Shown: positions 1 through 12,700, counted from the stretch's first letter. The stretch: DNA of 64,000 nucleotides from Ectobius pallidus (GCA_964059195.1 CAXKWD010000009.1:150717890-150781889), one strand, 5' to 3'. Numbers and translations: made by a program. Notes: generated from the sequence alone by a model not told the origin.

Positions 1-249
1 TCCCCTCAACAACTGTCAAAATACCAACGTAAATTACATAGTCTTCAATATGAAGTGATGACGACAGCATGAAGTGAAGCTATCACATTCATCATTGTTA
101 AGCTATTCTATTGGGCTAGGGAAGTCCTCTTTCATAATCTGCACCAGTCTGATTGGCCAGGTTTTCTGTTGAACACACACATACTAAAAGGCTGAATTTG
201 AGGTTAGGTTTCGACTTGATAACCCATAGGCCTATAGTTTCCATGTAAT

Positions 250-529
250 TAGGGGTGTAATTTCAGCTTCTTAACTGGGGTGGCAAGGTCTGGAAATTTT
301 TTAAAATGATGTAGTTTAAGCATTTTTAAAACTTTTTTACATACCATACCAGCATAAATGTTAAGTTTAATAAAGAATCAAGATTGTGCCACGTATATAA
401 ACTGTAATTTTCCACTTGTTTGCAAATAACTGACATTTTTACTGCCAATTTTTGGGGTGGCAAAAAGAAGTGTTTGGGAATTCTGGGGTGGCAACTGCCA
501 CTCCTTGCCACCCCGTTATTACGCCACTG
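250..529. mobile_element. hAT-type MITE with 8-bp target duplication
   Basis: The right end is GTTATTACGCCACTG, and the left end 'AGGGGTGTAAT' is a decayed inverse of it. CATGTAAT (242-249) and CATGTAAC (530-537) form an 8-bp target duplication with one mismatch. The interior repeats 'GGGGTGGCAA'. 8-bp duplications and CA..TG-type ends are typical of hAT elements. It has no coding capacity. Confidence 0.65.
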
Positions 530-537
530 CATGTAAC

Positions 538-2137
538 AGAGATTTAAGTTGTGTTCAGTGAAATCAACCCTAAGATTTGAAATGTTTACAACAATAGAAA
601 GACATAGTGGCCGTCCTCAGCTTGTGATTGATGACATCTCTCCAAAAAACTTGATCAGAACACAAGCTGAGGTGATCCATTTATATTATCACCTTGCTGC
701 ACTCTGGCTTTGTAGTTTGGGTGGAAATATAGTTGCGAAGGTTGTTACGGGAGATAGTTTATTGTATCACAATCACTCATCTTACAAATAGGAACACAGG
801 CGTATACAACTTAGTACAAGCGTCTCCATCACAGCAGCGTCTTCCTGGTTCTATTTACAATATTCTATTTTATTGTTACAATATATTTACCACAAGACAA
901 CTTCTTGCTCGTTTCCTGCTGCCGACCTCCTAGAAATCAAACCACATCATCATCATCACTGTCTGTCTGGGGCTTCCATCACAAAGTGCTCTAACAGAAA
1001 GAAAAAAAGTACAAAATTCAAAGACCTAACTTATATGTTTAAATTATTAAATGTGGTTACACCAACTTTCTAGATGTCATATATACAAGTATGAAGGAAT
1101 GTAGAGTGGCTACATGCAGGCAATTAACTTAAAATGTTCTCTAATGAGAAAACAGAAATAAAACATGCTTTATTCATCTAGAAAGTTCATTATATATAAT
1201 ATGAAAGACACAGTTATTTGGATTGGGGTGTATTTGATTCTGGTATGAATTAAGTTATTCCACGGTCTTTCTGCAAATAATTCTTTAAATATGCAACAAC
1301 TTTCTTTGGTGCAAAAATTATTTAAATATCTGCATTACTTGTAAAGTTGTTAGTCACCTGAGTAATTTAATGTTATACATGTTTAACACTTTTTCCCACT
1401 AACTACATTTTTCATGTTAATTATGTAACAACTGAACAGAATTTTATGAAATCTTACAATCTATTTTAAATACTTTGCCTATAAAAATAAAATTCCTTGA
1501 TTATAAAATATTGCCTATTTAATTAACCTTAAATGCTAAAAATTCTTTGAGTCAAGAGGGTAACAAGGCAAGTAGCTGCCACTTTGAATAATGAAATCAT
1601 AAATTTAATTCCACGCTAAAAATATAAAAATTATGTTAATATGTTTTCAAAAGACTGAATTTGCAGTTTTATATTAGTCTTGTACTAAGGGGAAAACTGT
1701 TTGAATATAGTCTGTATTTCGGTGCTTTAAGCTGATGTGCCCCCAGAACAGACTTGAACTCTCTCACTCTCGCAAACATGGTTAGAGTAAGATTACTTCC
1801 ACAAAGTCTCTGGAAGCCAGATTGCTTACTGTTTGTCTTTTGTTTTTCTTATTGTGCATGACCTCCGTATTGTAGTTCCAGCTTTGCCACAGATGACGGT
1901 TGTACTGGCTGTACAATGTGAACTCGCTAGTAAATTTTAATTTTTGCTTGTAATAAATTTCCGAAAGTGTTCCTACAGATGAAGTACTTCATGGGTGTAA
2001 TGACTAGTAAATAACTTAATGTGAACTAAGCGTGTGGCAGCCATGTTGTGATAAGGTGATTATTGTTTAGGATTTCCATGTCAAGGTGCTTTGTTTTCTT
2101 TGAGGACTGAACGCGTTAAGTGTATTGTGTTTTGAAA
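538..2137. other. AT-rich region without recognised feature
   Basis: I see no exon, RNA gene or bounded element here. The short open frames (549-791, 733-933, 873-1073) overlap one another and have no recognisable content. A short CATCATCATCATCAC run sits near 944-959. The sequence lies downstream of the DUOXA stop and may include old, unrecognised repeats. Confidence 0.5.
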
Positions 2138-2152
2138 TTTTGGGCTGTTTAT

Positions 2153-2319
2153 TATGTAGTCAAAATTAAAGTAAAATTGCCTGCGGTGGACCACATGTCT
2201 CCTTCTTTCTCGAACCTTCACAACGTTTTGATCCTATTCTCCAGGCCTTCCTGAAGGTTCGAGAAGGAAAGAAACATGTCGTCCACCAAAGGCAATTTTA
2301 CTTTAATTTTGACTGCATA
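2153..2319. repeat. Foldback with a degenerate hammerhead-like core
   Basis: Arms of about 70 nt pair: left from TATGTAGTCAAAATTAAAGT, right ending ACTTTAATTTTGACTGCATA. The right arm carries CTGAAGG (2251-2257) and GAA+ACATGT+C (2271-2280), a palindromic mini stem III like those of the two elements at 5-6 kb. The core has G instead of A at its last position and no convincing stem I, so it is probably inactive. The 14-mers at 2138-2151 and 2597-2610 match at 12 positions and may be a worn target duplication enclosing this foldback, the MITE at 2321-2563 and a 33-nt tail. Confidence 0.55.
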
Positions 2320-2320
2320 T

Positions 2321-2563
2321 GAGGAGGTATGTTTCAAACCGTATTAAGTCCACCCACGGACGAAAATGACTTTTATACGAGTTTTTATAGTTCCGACTTC
2401 TGAGTATGCTTTATCATCCTGTGAGGTCTTAATTAAACCCCCCTTCAAAATAATGTATAAAACTACATGTTCTTACATCCCTTAGTTTACATTTAAACAG
2501 TTTTTCTCCTCTCCTCAAAAATTTACAAAAGTGGACTTAATATGGTTTGAAACATACCTCCTC
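2321..2563. mobile_element. MITE with 33-bp terminal inverted repeats
   Basis: GAGGAGGTATGTTTCAAACC.. at 2321 and its inverse ending 2563 pair over 33 bp with one mismatch. The interior (about 175 nt) is AT-rich and non-coding. No clear target duplication could be assigned, so the superfamily is open. Confidence 0.65.
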
Positions 2564-2691
2564 CTATACATTAAATCAGGACCAAACATGACAGGTTTTT
2601 GGTCTGTTTGTTCCAATATAGAATTTTTTTTACAATTGTTGCATTTTAGTTTGGTTTACTGTATTTGTCCTTGTGTTGTGTGTTGTGTTTT

Positions 2692-3179
2692 CAGTGATGG
2701 GAAGTAATTGAGTAAAAGCAATCGGATTACAGTAACAATTCCTTTTTTGGTCCCATTTACTTGTAATCAGTACTTTAAAAAAAATGTAATTTCTACTTGT
2801 AATTTACTTCTGGAAATAAAATTGTAATTGTTACAATTTAGTAGTCGTTAGTATTAGTATCATTCTCGCTTGCTATACTATTTTTGCAACTAATATCCAA
2901 ATAAGAGTTCATATTAACAAAAAGTTACTCAATGTTTCCAAAAATATTCTCATTGATATGTTTTGTTTGTTTGTTTGTTTGTTCATTAATAATTTGGGCT
3001 TGTGCCCAAAACAAGCCAAAAACAAGGAATTTTTAGGTATTACTGCCATTTTGTAAAGTAATTGTAATTTTACTGATTACTTTTTGAAAAAGTAATTTGT
3101 AATTGTAATTAAGTAAAATGTCTCTCAGGTAATTGTAATCCAGCCCAATTACTTTCATTTTGTACTTTTTCCATCACTG
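2692..3179. mobile_element. hAT-type MITE, 488 bp, perfect 8-bp target duplication
   Basis: It starts CAGTGATGGGAAGTAATT and ends CTTTTTCCATCACTG, bracketed by TGTGTTTT at 2684-2691 and 3180-3187. Both ends also carry repeated 'AGTAATTGTAAT'-type motifs in inverse orientation. The 8-bp duplication and CAGTG ends fit hAT. No transposase remains. It lies about 240 nt downstream of the DUOXA stop codon and may be in the 3' UTR. Confidence 0.85.
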
Positions 3180-3421
3180 TGTGTTTTGTTCTGTATCCTT
3201 GTTTTCTGAAGTGTTCTGTGTTTGCCATCTGTGGCAGATATTGGAACTACAAGCCTTGTATGGCTTAACATTAGCTCACCAGAAACATTATGGAAATAAC
3301 CTGTCCCTATTGAATTACAAACACTCATTCCACATAGCAGCTAGCAGACATTCATTCCAAAAGAATCAGGCAAAATAATAAAAGCAAGTCCCTTATCACA
3401 TTGTTATCTCTGTCTTTGGCA

Positions 3422-3734
3422 CTAACTGGGAGCGTGTCGTATGTGCGACCTGGACACAGATCTCGATACTGACGCGGCCGGGTCGCTGTGGACTTTGGGC
3501 AGAGCTTCTCTGTTGAGGAACGACAGCGCGACGCTGGATGCCGTCACAGTGCTGGCATCAGAATCTTGTGATATCGTTCTCCTCAATTCATTGACTCGTG
3601 ATGGTGCACGAGCGCCTGAAGCCAAGGTACGGGAGAACGGATATCGCCATGGGGACTTGGGAGGGTCCAGTTCAAAACCTTCATTGATTACACCTTGGTG
3701 GCGATCTTCAAATCGTTCACGTTTGGACAGGCGT
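3422..3734 (-). CDS. mol: DUOXA/NIP last coding exon 7 (residues 334-437 and stop)
   Basis: Acceptor TTGCTCACAG at 3735 joins exon 6 in phase to give '..LLRRLSKRERFED'. The exon runs to TAG at 3424-3422. It encodes a cytosolic tail of about 104 residues rich in Ser and Arg, including 'NELRRTISQDSDASTVTASS' and 'SRSVSRSHIRHAPS'. Such tails are typical of the insect NIP proteins, and the Ser-rich blocks could be phosphorylated (inference). An AATAAA on the minus strand lies near 2154-2149, but it falls inside a repeat insertion, so I do not assign the 3' end of the mRNA. Confidence 0.88.
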
Positions 3735-6700
3735 CTGTGAGCAAATAGGAAAATGTTAGAATGTGACCAACTGCCAATTGTAAAGAGTTCCTTCACCTGC
3801 TACTAGATGGCAGGTGTAGGGTTAGGATGAGAATGATTTGATAACGAGATTTGAATTTTTTTTTTAAAGTAACACAGAAACAGCTGATTTCATATTTGCA
3901 TTTTGCAGTTTTTTAGATATAGCCTATTTTACACAGCTTTTTTGCATTTTTGTCTGTTAAGAGCATTTGTAAATAATTTTGTGCAGAAATCCCCAATAAT
4001 ACAAGGGAGAATCGAATGAAAACCACAATTAATTTTTTTTCACTATTTTTCTGCAGGAAGAATCTTTGCTTGTACATAGTCCCCTCCCAGTTCAATGCAC
4101 TTACGCCATCAGATAGGAAGTGCTTCGATACCACATGAAAAAAATTATTCTGGTTGACACTGTAGGCACTCATGCACCGCCAATTGGACGTCTTCATCAG
4201 TCTTGAACTTCTGCCCTCCAAGGAGATCCTTTAATGGACTAAAGATGTGAAAATCTGATGGTGCCAAACCTGACATATATGGCAGATGTGGGAGGCACTT
4301 GAAGCATATGTCGTCAATGGTTTTCATGGTTGCACAAGCAGCATGAGTACGGGCGTTATGTTGAAGCAAAACACCTGCTCTAAGCAACCCCCTTCGCTTT
4401 GTCACCATCAGATTTCTAAATCTTTGGTCTGTTAAAGGATCACCTTGGAGGGCAGAAGTTCAAATCTGATGAAGACGTTCAATAGATGGTGCAGAAGTGG
4501 CTACAGTGTCAACCAAAATAATTTTTCTCATGCAATATCGAAGCTCTTCCTATCTAATGGCGTAAGTGCATTGAACTGGGAGGAGACTATGTAGAAAAAT
4601 AATGTACAAGCAAACATTTTTCCTGCAGTAAAATAGTGGGGAAAAAATTAATTGAGGTTTTCATTTGATTACTCCCTTGTAATATAACTTTGTGTTTTTT
4701 TATTTATTTCTTTTGATATCTTTGCTATTAAAATCCGCTTTTCAACACATTTTAACCATTTCTTCCACCCCGGTCCATAAAGTGTTTATCGTCTACTACA
4801 ATTCAAAGTAAACTAATACCAGTAATTAACAAAAGCAAGCTGCATGAATTAAAATTAGTGTTTACTGCAAGTTTTATTCCTTAAAAATACCAACAAAAAA
4901 TGGCAAAATTGTTGACGTAATTAAATAAAGATTTTGAAAAACATAATGAAACAACTTTAAAAAAATCAGATGGGAATATGTAACGAAGTTCCGCCTTAAC
5001 CTTTAACCCTTAACACACAACTTATCTTGATTCACTCAAAAACAGCATAATTATAAAGATGTAGATGAAAGCTGGATTCTTCTGTGTGGAACCAAGATGC
5101 GTCACTACTTAAAAAGAATAGGCCTATGCATTTCGGTGATTTTTATGCGCCATCTTCAATTCGTAGAATTGTGGTGTTCAATACAGCTCATCAGAACTGA
5201 AGATGGCGTAGCAAATACGCCGAAATGCATTTTCTATTTAAATAATGACACATCTTGGATCCACACAGAAGATTCCAGCTTTCATCTACATCTTTATATG
5301 TTGTTTTTGAGTGGATCAAGATAAGTTGTGAGTTAAGTGTTAAGGGTTAAGGCGGAACTTTGTTACATATTTAATATTATAACCCTTATCTGATGGAAAT
5401 GAAATATTTTAATCAGATGGGAAACTTCCTCTGCCCTGAAGGATACATGAATGAATGAATGAATGAATAAGCCTTATTTGTCATAACCCAAATAAAATCT
5501 GATTAATGTACTCGCGTAACTTTCTCTACCCTAAGCATGGCCAACAAGACATCTTTCTCACTTCACATTCTTATATAGAGTAAGATGCCATGAAAGAGCG
5601 CGTATTCGGTCGTTTAAAGCATGTTACAAAGCTTTACTGTTCACCAGACATGACCGAGTTTAACAGTGGGTGGCTTATAATTACCCTTCAGAGATTTTTT
5701 TCAAAGAAAAAAAAATTCAAATAAAAGTTTTAGCCCATGTACAAAATTTAAAGAAAATTGTTAGATCAGTTTTCGAATAAAATACCCCCCCAAAAAACGA
5801 AATTGTCCTCATGTGAAGCCCTCCGTAAAATAACAGAAAGTTGTCGCCAATCTACATGTCATATCCTCAGAAGGTACCTAACCCAAGCACAAAATGTTTT
5901 CATATGATGTACCGACCTGGAGGTAGCCTGTTCTCACACACAGACGTGTTTCTGAAAATAGTATTTTTGGATTTATGTATAGCGTAGAGCTTTATCACTG
6001 GTACTCACTACTAAATTGCGGTATTTTGTTACCTGTTGGAGCGCTTTCAACCGCATGGAGCGGCCATCTTCAGCAACTGACTTCCGTTGTGTTGTTGTTG
6101 GGAAGACATTTCTGGATAACTGTATCGTACAGCGCGTGCACGCGCTGTACGATACAGTTATCCAGAAATGTCTTCCCAACAACAACAACAACAACACAAC
6201 GGAAGTCAGTTGCTGAAGATGGCCGCTCCATGCGGTTGAAAGCGCTCCAACAGGTAACAAAATACCGCAATTTAGTAGTGAGTACCAGTGATAAAGCTTT
6301 ACGCTATACATAAATCATTAAGATTATCGCTACAGAATGGACAAAACTCAAGTATTTTTGGATTCAGGGCACCTCAAAGAGTGCTACTTTTTTTACCCAT
6401 AGTACCTATGGTACGGGCAGAGGAAGTAAAAGTATATGAAATCTAGCAACACTTTCACCAAAAATAGGTTTAAAATCAGGACTGATACGTTTTCAGTTTT
6501 AGGTTCCCCCTTTGCATGTGTTCTGTTAACTTGGTACTAGGAACTTAAAAATCTAAAAAATTTCCTTTACAAGAAATGGAGATGGAAAATCAACAGCTGC
6601 CGATCAGTTGTACTGTGATGGATAATGCGCTTTCCTTTTTGGCAGTTGGACACAACATACAGAAATAGCACTACAGAAGTAATCAACACTCAAACTAAAG

Positions 6701-9700
6701 TAAAGAAGTTAAACTTAACAGCACTACTGAAGTAAAAAGCTCAAAAGTAACAGCACTACTGAAGTTATATAAATAAAATAGCATTAAGGGGAGACTATAC
6801 CACCAATGTTAGAACTGTTGACTTGAAGACCCATTATCTCAGAAACTATTTAAGATATCAATTGTATTGATTGTAAAGATATCAATTGTAAAGTCATTGT
6901 ATTGTAAAGTCATTTATAAATTCGTTATTCTCCGTTCATGTTTACCAGCTCATGTTTTACGTACAATTTATTTAGCACTAATTCATTCTATTATTCAATA
7001 TGGCATAATTGGGTGGGGAGGAGTTGCAAAAACGATCCTCAGCCCTTTGCTTTGTCTTCAAAAACGCATTATAAAGATTTGTTTATCTAAGCCTCCTGAC
7101 TATTCTTCCAAATTATTATTTTCTGAATTTAACGTTTTCACCATAGACCAAATTTACAAGTACGTCATACTGGATTATTTTCATAAACATCGTGACAATT
7201 ACAAGTCAGAATCTCACGTATATAACACGCGAAGGAATCAATTTAATTTATTACTTGAACCAAAAAATGTTACAACTGCTGGAGCTAAGCACTGTTCAAG
7301 TTTTGGCCCAAGACTATTCAATTCATTTATTACCAACCATCCTGATCTAAATAGCTTAAACAACGAACAATTTAGGTCTAAAATTAGAAAATTTATATAA
7401 TTATTACTTCTGTTATCTACTAATACTGTTATAACATTTTTCATATTAAACTTTAAAATTTGAATAGAACTTAATTTCTTTGTTTTTTACTAAAATTGAA
7501 CAAATAAATTGTTATGTATTATTATTGTATTACCTCGTACCTTTGTATTGTAAATAGAACATGTTCTAAATTATTATACATCATTTTTGTCATACTTCTC
7601 CAAATGATGTATTGCTTAAGTAATTGTTTAGTATAAGTTTTTCTTTTTTTCTATATATTGAACTGAACCACCCCCGAACACAAGCTCTGCTTCTTCGGGT
7701 GGTGTATCAACTTTTGTATTTTTCGTGTACTTTGGAAAAATAAATTGTAATTGTAAAAAAAAAAAAAAAAAAAAAAATTTGAGGGCTGTTAAAACTAGAT
7801 TCTCTGAGCTCATTCAGCTGAAAATATTAATGATTTTTTTTTCGAGAAAAACCTTTTCGAACATAAAATTTAAGGATAACTCACATTTATTTGCAGATAA
7901 AAGTTCGAATCCATAAGTTACACTTATCAGATGTCCTAAACTGTTTCCAGTACAGTGGAAGAAAACAGTAAACAACAACAAACGCACATGGCTTGTAAAC
8001 GTGAGCAGCCATTACTGACACTGGTACCAACGTAAGCAACGCAAATTCAGCTACAAAATGAGCTAAAGCTTGGCTGAATACACGAAAGGGTCACCAAGAT
8101 ATGATATTTTCGTTGAAATTAAGAAAATTTCATAACACAAAATGGCAGGTGCAGGAAATTATTAAAAATATTAATAATTGACCTACATCAATTACACAAA
8201 TTAAGCAGAAAGTTTCAAATAATTATTTAACATAAAAAACAAAAAATGTAATTTTCAGACCAAATTCAGCTTTAAGTCTCCCCTTAACTGAAGAAAAGAA
8301 CAGAAACTTAACATCTCTACTGAAGTAAGAAACTCAAATTAACAGCACTACTGAAGAAAAGAACTCAAAAGTAGATCAATGAGAAAACAAAAAAAATTAA
8401 TGTGAACGAGAAGAGTTGTTGGCTTTTCTGAGTCCTTGAAGTCTGTGGTCCGAGTTTTCTACATTCAAATTATGTTCAATATGGACACGTGAAATCAGAA
8501 TGAAAAATTCAATGCCATAGCCGGGCATGTTCAATATGTTCTTTGTACACTGCATTGATTGAGTTCTGTGCCACCAGAACAGTAACCTACCTTCTTTGAA
8601 ATCATTGTCGTTATCATTTCAACTTTCAATTCAGTATTCCATCAGATTTAACAATACTGATAAGTCAAATGTCACCAAAAACACGACAATGTGACATATG
8701 TATAACCAAGGGCGCCCATATGATATTTTCTAGGGGGGGCCAAATTTTTAGTTTATTTATTTATTGTCCCTTTAACTTCTTGGGTTAGTTTGTAACATTA
8801 CATTAATGATAAAAAATGAAAGTGCAACAATGAAGTAGCCAGAATATAATTTCGGGGATGATTGGAAGTGGCAGGGGATTTGGAATACCCCCCAAGCAAG
8901 GGGGTCGTGGGTCCATCCCCAGAAAATTTTAAAATATTCAACTAATTAAAATCACTTTTTACGCTATTTTAGCACTGAAAAACTAGTTAGGAAATTTGTT
9001 TACGTGCCAATTTAAACAAGAAATCGTTACCTAAGTCGGGGGTCCACCCCTGGAAAATTTTTAAATAATGAACTAGTTGAAATCACATTTTACGCTATTT
9101 TAGCTCTGAAAAACAAGTTATTAAATTTGTTTACCATACTTTAAGATATGCCAACTTAAACAAGTAATTGTTACCTAAGTCGGGGGTTACCCCTGGAAAA
9201 TTTTTAAATACTGAACTAATGAAAATCACATTTCACTCTATTTTAACTCTGAAAAACTAGGTAGGAAATTTGTTTACCATACTCTAAGATATGCCAACTT
9301 AAACAAGAAATTGTTACCTAAGTTGGGGGTTGCCCCGGAAAATTTTTAAAATACTGAACTAATGAAAATCACATTTCACTCTATTTTAGCTCTGAAAAAC
9401 TAGGTAGGAAATTTGTTTACCATACTCTAAGATATGCCAACTTAAACGAGAAATTGTTACCTAAGTCGGGGGTTCACCCCGGAAGATTTTTAAATACTGA
9501 ACTAATGAAAATCACATTTTATGCTATTTTAGCCCTGAAAGCTAGTTAGGAAATTTATTTGCCATACTCTAAGATATGCCAACTTAAACGAGAAATTGTT
9601 ACCTAAGTCGGGGGTTCACCCCCGGAAGATTTTTAAATACTGAACTAATGAAAATCACATTTTATGCTATTTTAGCCCTGAAAGCTAGTTAGGAAATTTA

Positions 9701-12700
9701 TTTACCATACTCTAAGACATACCAACGTAAACAAGAAATCATTACCTAAGTCAGGGGTCCAACCCCGGAAAATTTTTAAATATTGAACTAATTAAAATAA
9801 CATTTTACGCTATTTTAGCTCTGAAAAACTAGTTAGGAAATTTGTTTACCATACTCTAAGACATGCGAACTTAAACAAGCCTAAGTTATAATGCCCATTA
9901 CTATTTATAAGAAAAGTTAAATAACACAAAGAACAATGGAAATAACAGGCCTACTCATTATGTTATGGAAACAAAATAACTGCTATATCATATTTGACAC
10001 ACCCACAAAAATTGTTTAATTTATTAATTTTTTTTAAATACAAAAATAGAATTTTAGGTTATGATTTTTGGGGATCCAAACCCCCAGGATCCCCTTTTCT
10101 AATCCAGTTTGGATTCTGCTTCCATGGTGTCGATATGGTAAAACTTCTGCAAACTTATGTCCCTACTGACTTTCAAATAATTGTCTTAAAAGAAAAAAAC
10201 AGACTATAATTATTAATATTGCATTTTTTCCTTTCCCTGAGAGCTAGGGGGGGGCCGCGGCCCCCCCCCTGCCCCCGGGTATGGGCGCCCTTGTGTATAA
10301 CTACAAACTAAAGTCTGCATATTTAGTTGTTTCATAAAAAGGCAATTGTCAGAAAGCATGACAACTTTGTCATATTTTTGCACGTCTCCTGCAAACTTTA
10401 TGAAACAGAAAAGTGACACACCAGCCATTTCATAATTACGGGTGGGACATTCTAGCAAATTATAAAAACTATTTTTGTTTATTACATATCATAAATAATA
10501 AACTAGAATTGGTTCTTCACGTTCTGTAAAATTTACAATGCCTTCTTCTCCACACTGCATGCAAAGCATTATTTAAAATTTATTTTAAATATTTTAAATT
10601 TATTTTTCAAAATCTATTATGGGTGGGACATAATTTGGACAATGATTTTAATGATGTACAAAAACAGTTCATTTGCTGTTCTGCTATTAATGTTGTTATT
10701 AATGAAGATATGGGGGATTAAATACAAATTATAAACAGTTTCCAGATTGTCAGAACATTTATTTAACTCATCAATAATAATTTAGTAAAACTATCGACGT
10801 CACGGGTGGGACAAAAAGTCACTGTTTGTTATTTTACATAGTAATCAACCACACATACTTTTTAAGTTAATCTTATACTTAATTGTAGGTACCTTAAGAT
10901 GTATATTTTCTCAAATCAAAATGGACATAGCTGATTATTCTTGACTACCTGGTATTAAAGAGTGTTAAAATCATGCTAAAAATGGCAAAAAAAAAGTATC
11001 AACACTGCAATAAATAAGTAAATCGACATATTTTACAGATGAAACAACCTCTAATACATATAATTCCTTAATGGTCAGTGAATTTGAGGTTTTAAACTTG
11101 TATTTGACACCCTATTACAATAATTTTATAACTTCTCTCTTTGAGGGAAAAATTCCCATATTTTATGAAGTGGCTGACATTGTCATGGCAATTTACATAG
11201 TTATGATTGCTTTTCTGACAGGTACATGTCGTATAGGCATCTCACATTGTAGGTGAAGTCGTAGGCAATAAAACAATAAATAGTTTAGCTTATGGCATCA
11301 TATATATACGGTATATATACATATGATAACTATATATATCAACTACACTGACCGGCAAAAAAAACCGTTCACTTAAAGAATTTTTTAAAAATTAAGTTTG
11401 AATAAAAATTATGTAATAGGCCTAGTGCTTGAAATAAAATTACTGCAATTATATACGTTTTTAAGATTAAAATGTAATGACACTTTTCACACTTAATTCC
11501 CCATTTTTCCTCTTGCACCGTGGTGAATGGTCAGCCTAAGGTTGCAGGGGCATAACGGAGGCTGCATCCATCATCAATTAGAGCAACAGCTTTGGCAAAG
11601 TCTTCAGGACTGAGAGGCATTAATTTCAACTAAACTTACTGACAGAATCACTTCGATGCGAAGGGAGACAGTTTCCGTTCAGTTTGGAAGGAAATGACGC
11701 AATGCAACAATGAAACACCCAGCAATATGTACGACAAGCTAGTGCTTATAATCATATGGAATCACCCTATTGCGATGTTTTTTTGGTGATAAAGTGAAGA
11801 TATGAAGAATGCAGATATGCTGAATCTATAGCTAATGATCCATTAAAAATAATAATTCATCCTCACTAACAAAAATGTATAAACATCCAATCAAAATTAT
11901 GTTTAATCTTAAAAGTACAAAAAATGTTACAGTGAACGGTTTTTTTTGCCGGTCAGTGTATATAATCATATATATATATATATACATATATATATATTGA
12001 TATATTGCGTTGACTTACCTGAGAAGGCGAGAGCCCAAGCCGGCACCGGGGGGCTCTTCCAGTCTGTTTGCAGAGTTTTTCTTCTTCTTATTCCTCGTGT
12101 CGTGGCTTTCCTCTATAATGATGTGTCGGTCGTACGGAGTGTCGTAATCCACTTCGAGGATTGTGGAGAAGCGATGAGGATATATGATGTCCACCATAGC
12201 GATGACGAGCCCCACACAAGTGCATAGCGCCCCTGAAAGAAGTCACACAAGAAATGTATGCCAACGCTGCCTTCAGGTGGGCTATTTGTTTTGATTTTAC
12301 AGTTTTAAAGATGTTTGAATCAACTGTAAAGACCTGAGAGCTACCTCTTACTCAGGGGTAGATCGAGAACTTACTGAAGAGGAGCTGGGGCTCCACTTGT
12401 TTTAGATCCTCAAAATTTCCCACATTTCTATTTAAGTTGAGAAATTTGTGGGTTTTAAATATTGCATAAACATTTAAATCATATGAGGGTCTTCCAGAAA
12501 GTAAAGAACGATTTGGCACAACTAAATAACAGTGAAAGATATCAACACAAAGCCTAAATATGGTCAAACATTGTTCGATTTGGACGAAACTCACTATACA
12601 GGGGTTTTCTGGGCCAAGGAACTCGAATCTGAGGTCGCTTTTACCAGGCGACGCTATCTAATCGTGGTATGTAGTCCACGTGATTTAGGTGAATATTACA

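Larger units (their letters stand above)
5424..6440 (-). repeat. Dispersed repeat D, copy interrupted by the palindrome at 5974-6350
   Basis: Sequence blocks such as 'CTTTCTCACTTCACATT', 'AAAGCATGTTACAAAGC' and the end 'GTACGGGCAGAGGAAGTA' recur at 27850-28680, 43320-44350, 56880-57490 and 58850-59375. Intact copies have inverted ends, ACTTCCTCTGCCC and GGGCAGAGGAAGT, suggesting a DNA transposon. No coding frame is recognisable. A TGAA microsatellite (5449-5466) sits at one end. Confidence 0.6.
6784..8287. mobile_element. TTAA-flanked element with GGGGAGACT ends, host of a LINE
   Basis: TTAA at 6784-6787 and 8284-8287 bracket GGGGAGACT and its inverse AGTCTCCCC. A TTAA target suggests a piggyBac-like element, but the inverted ends are short and no transposase is visible. 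A LINE fragment (about 6870-7778) is inserted in it. The flanks carry short repeats 'CAGCACTACTGAAGT' on both sides (6670-6770, 8290-8375). Confidence 0.5.

Noticed and set aside
5973..6313. Open frames of 112 residues on both strands
   Set aside because: They are mirror-image readings of the palindrome and nearly identical to each other; a coding role is unlikely.
8885..9890. CRISPR-like array
   Set aside because: Units are about 143 bp, contiguous without spacers, and lie inside a hAT-type element in animal DNA.
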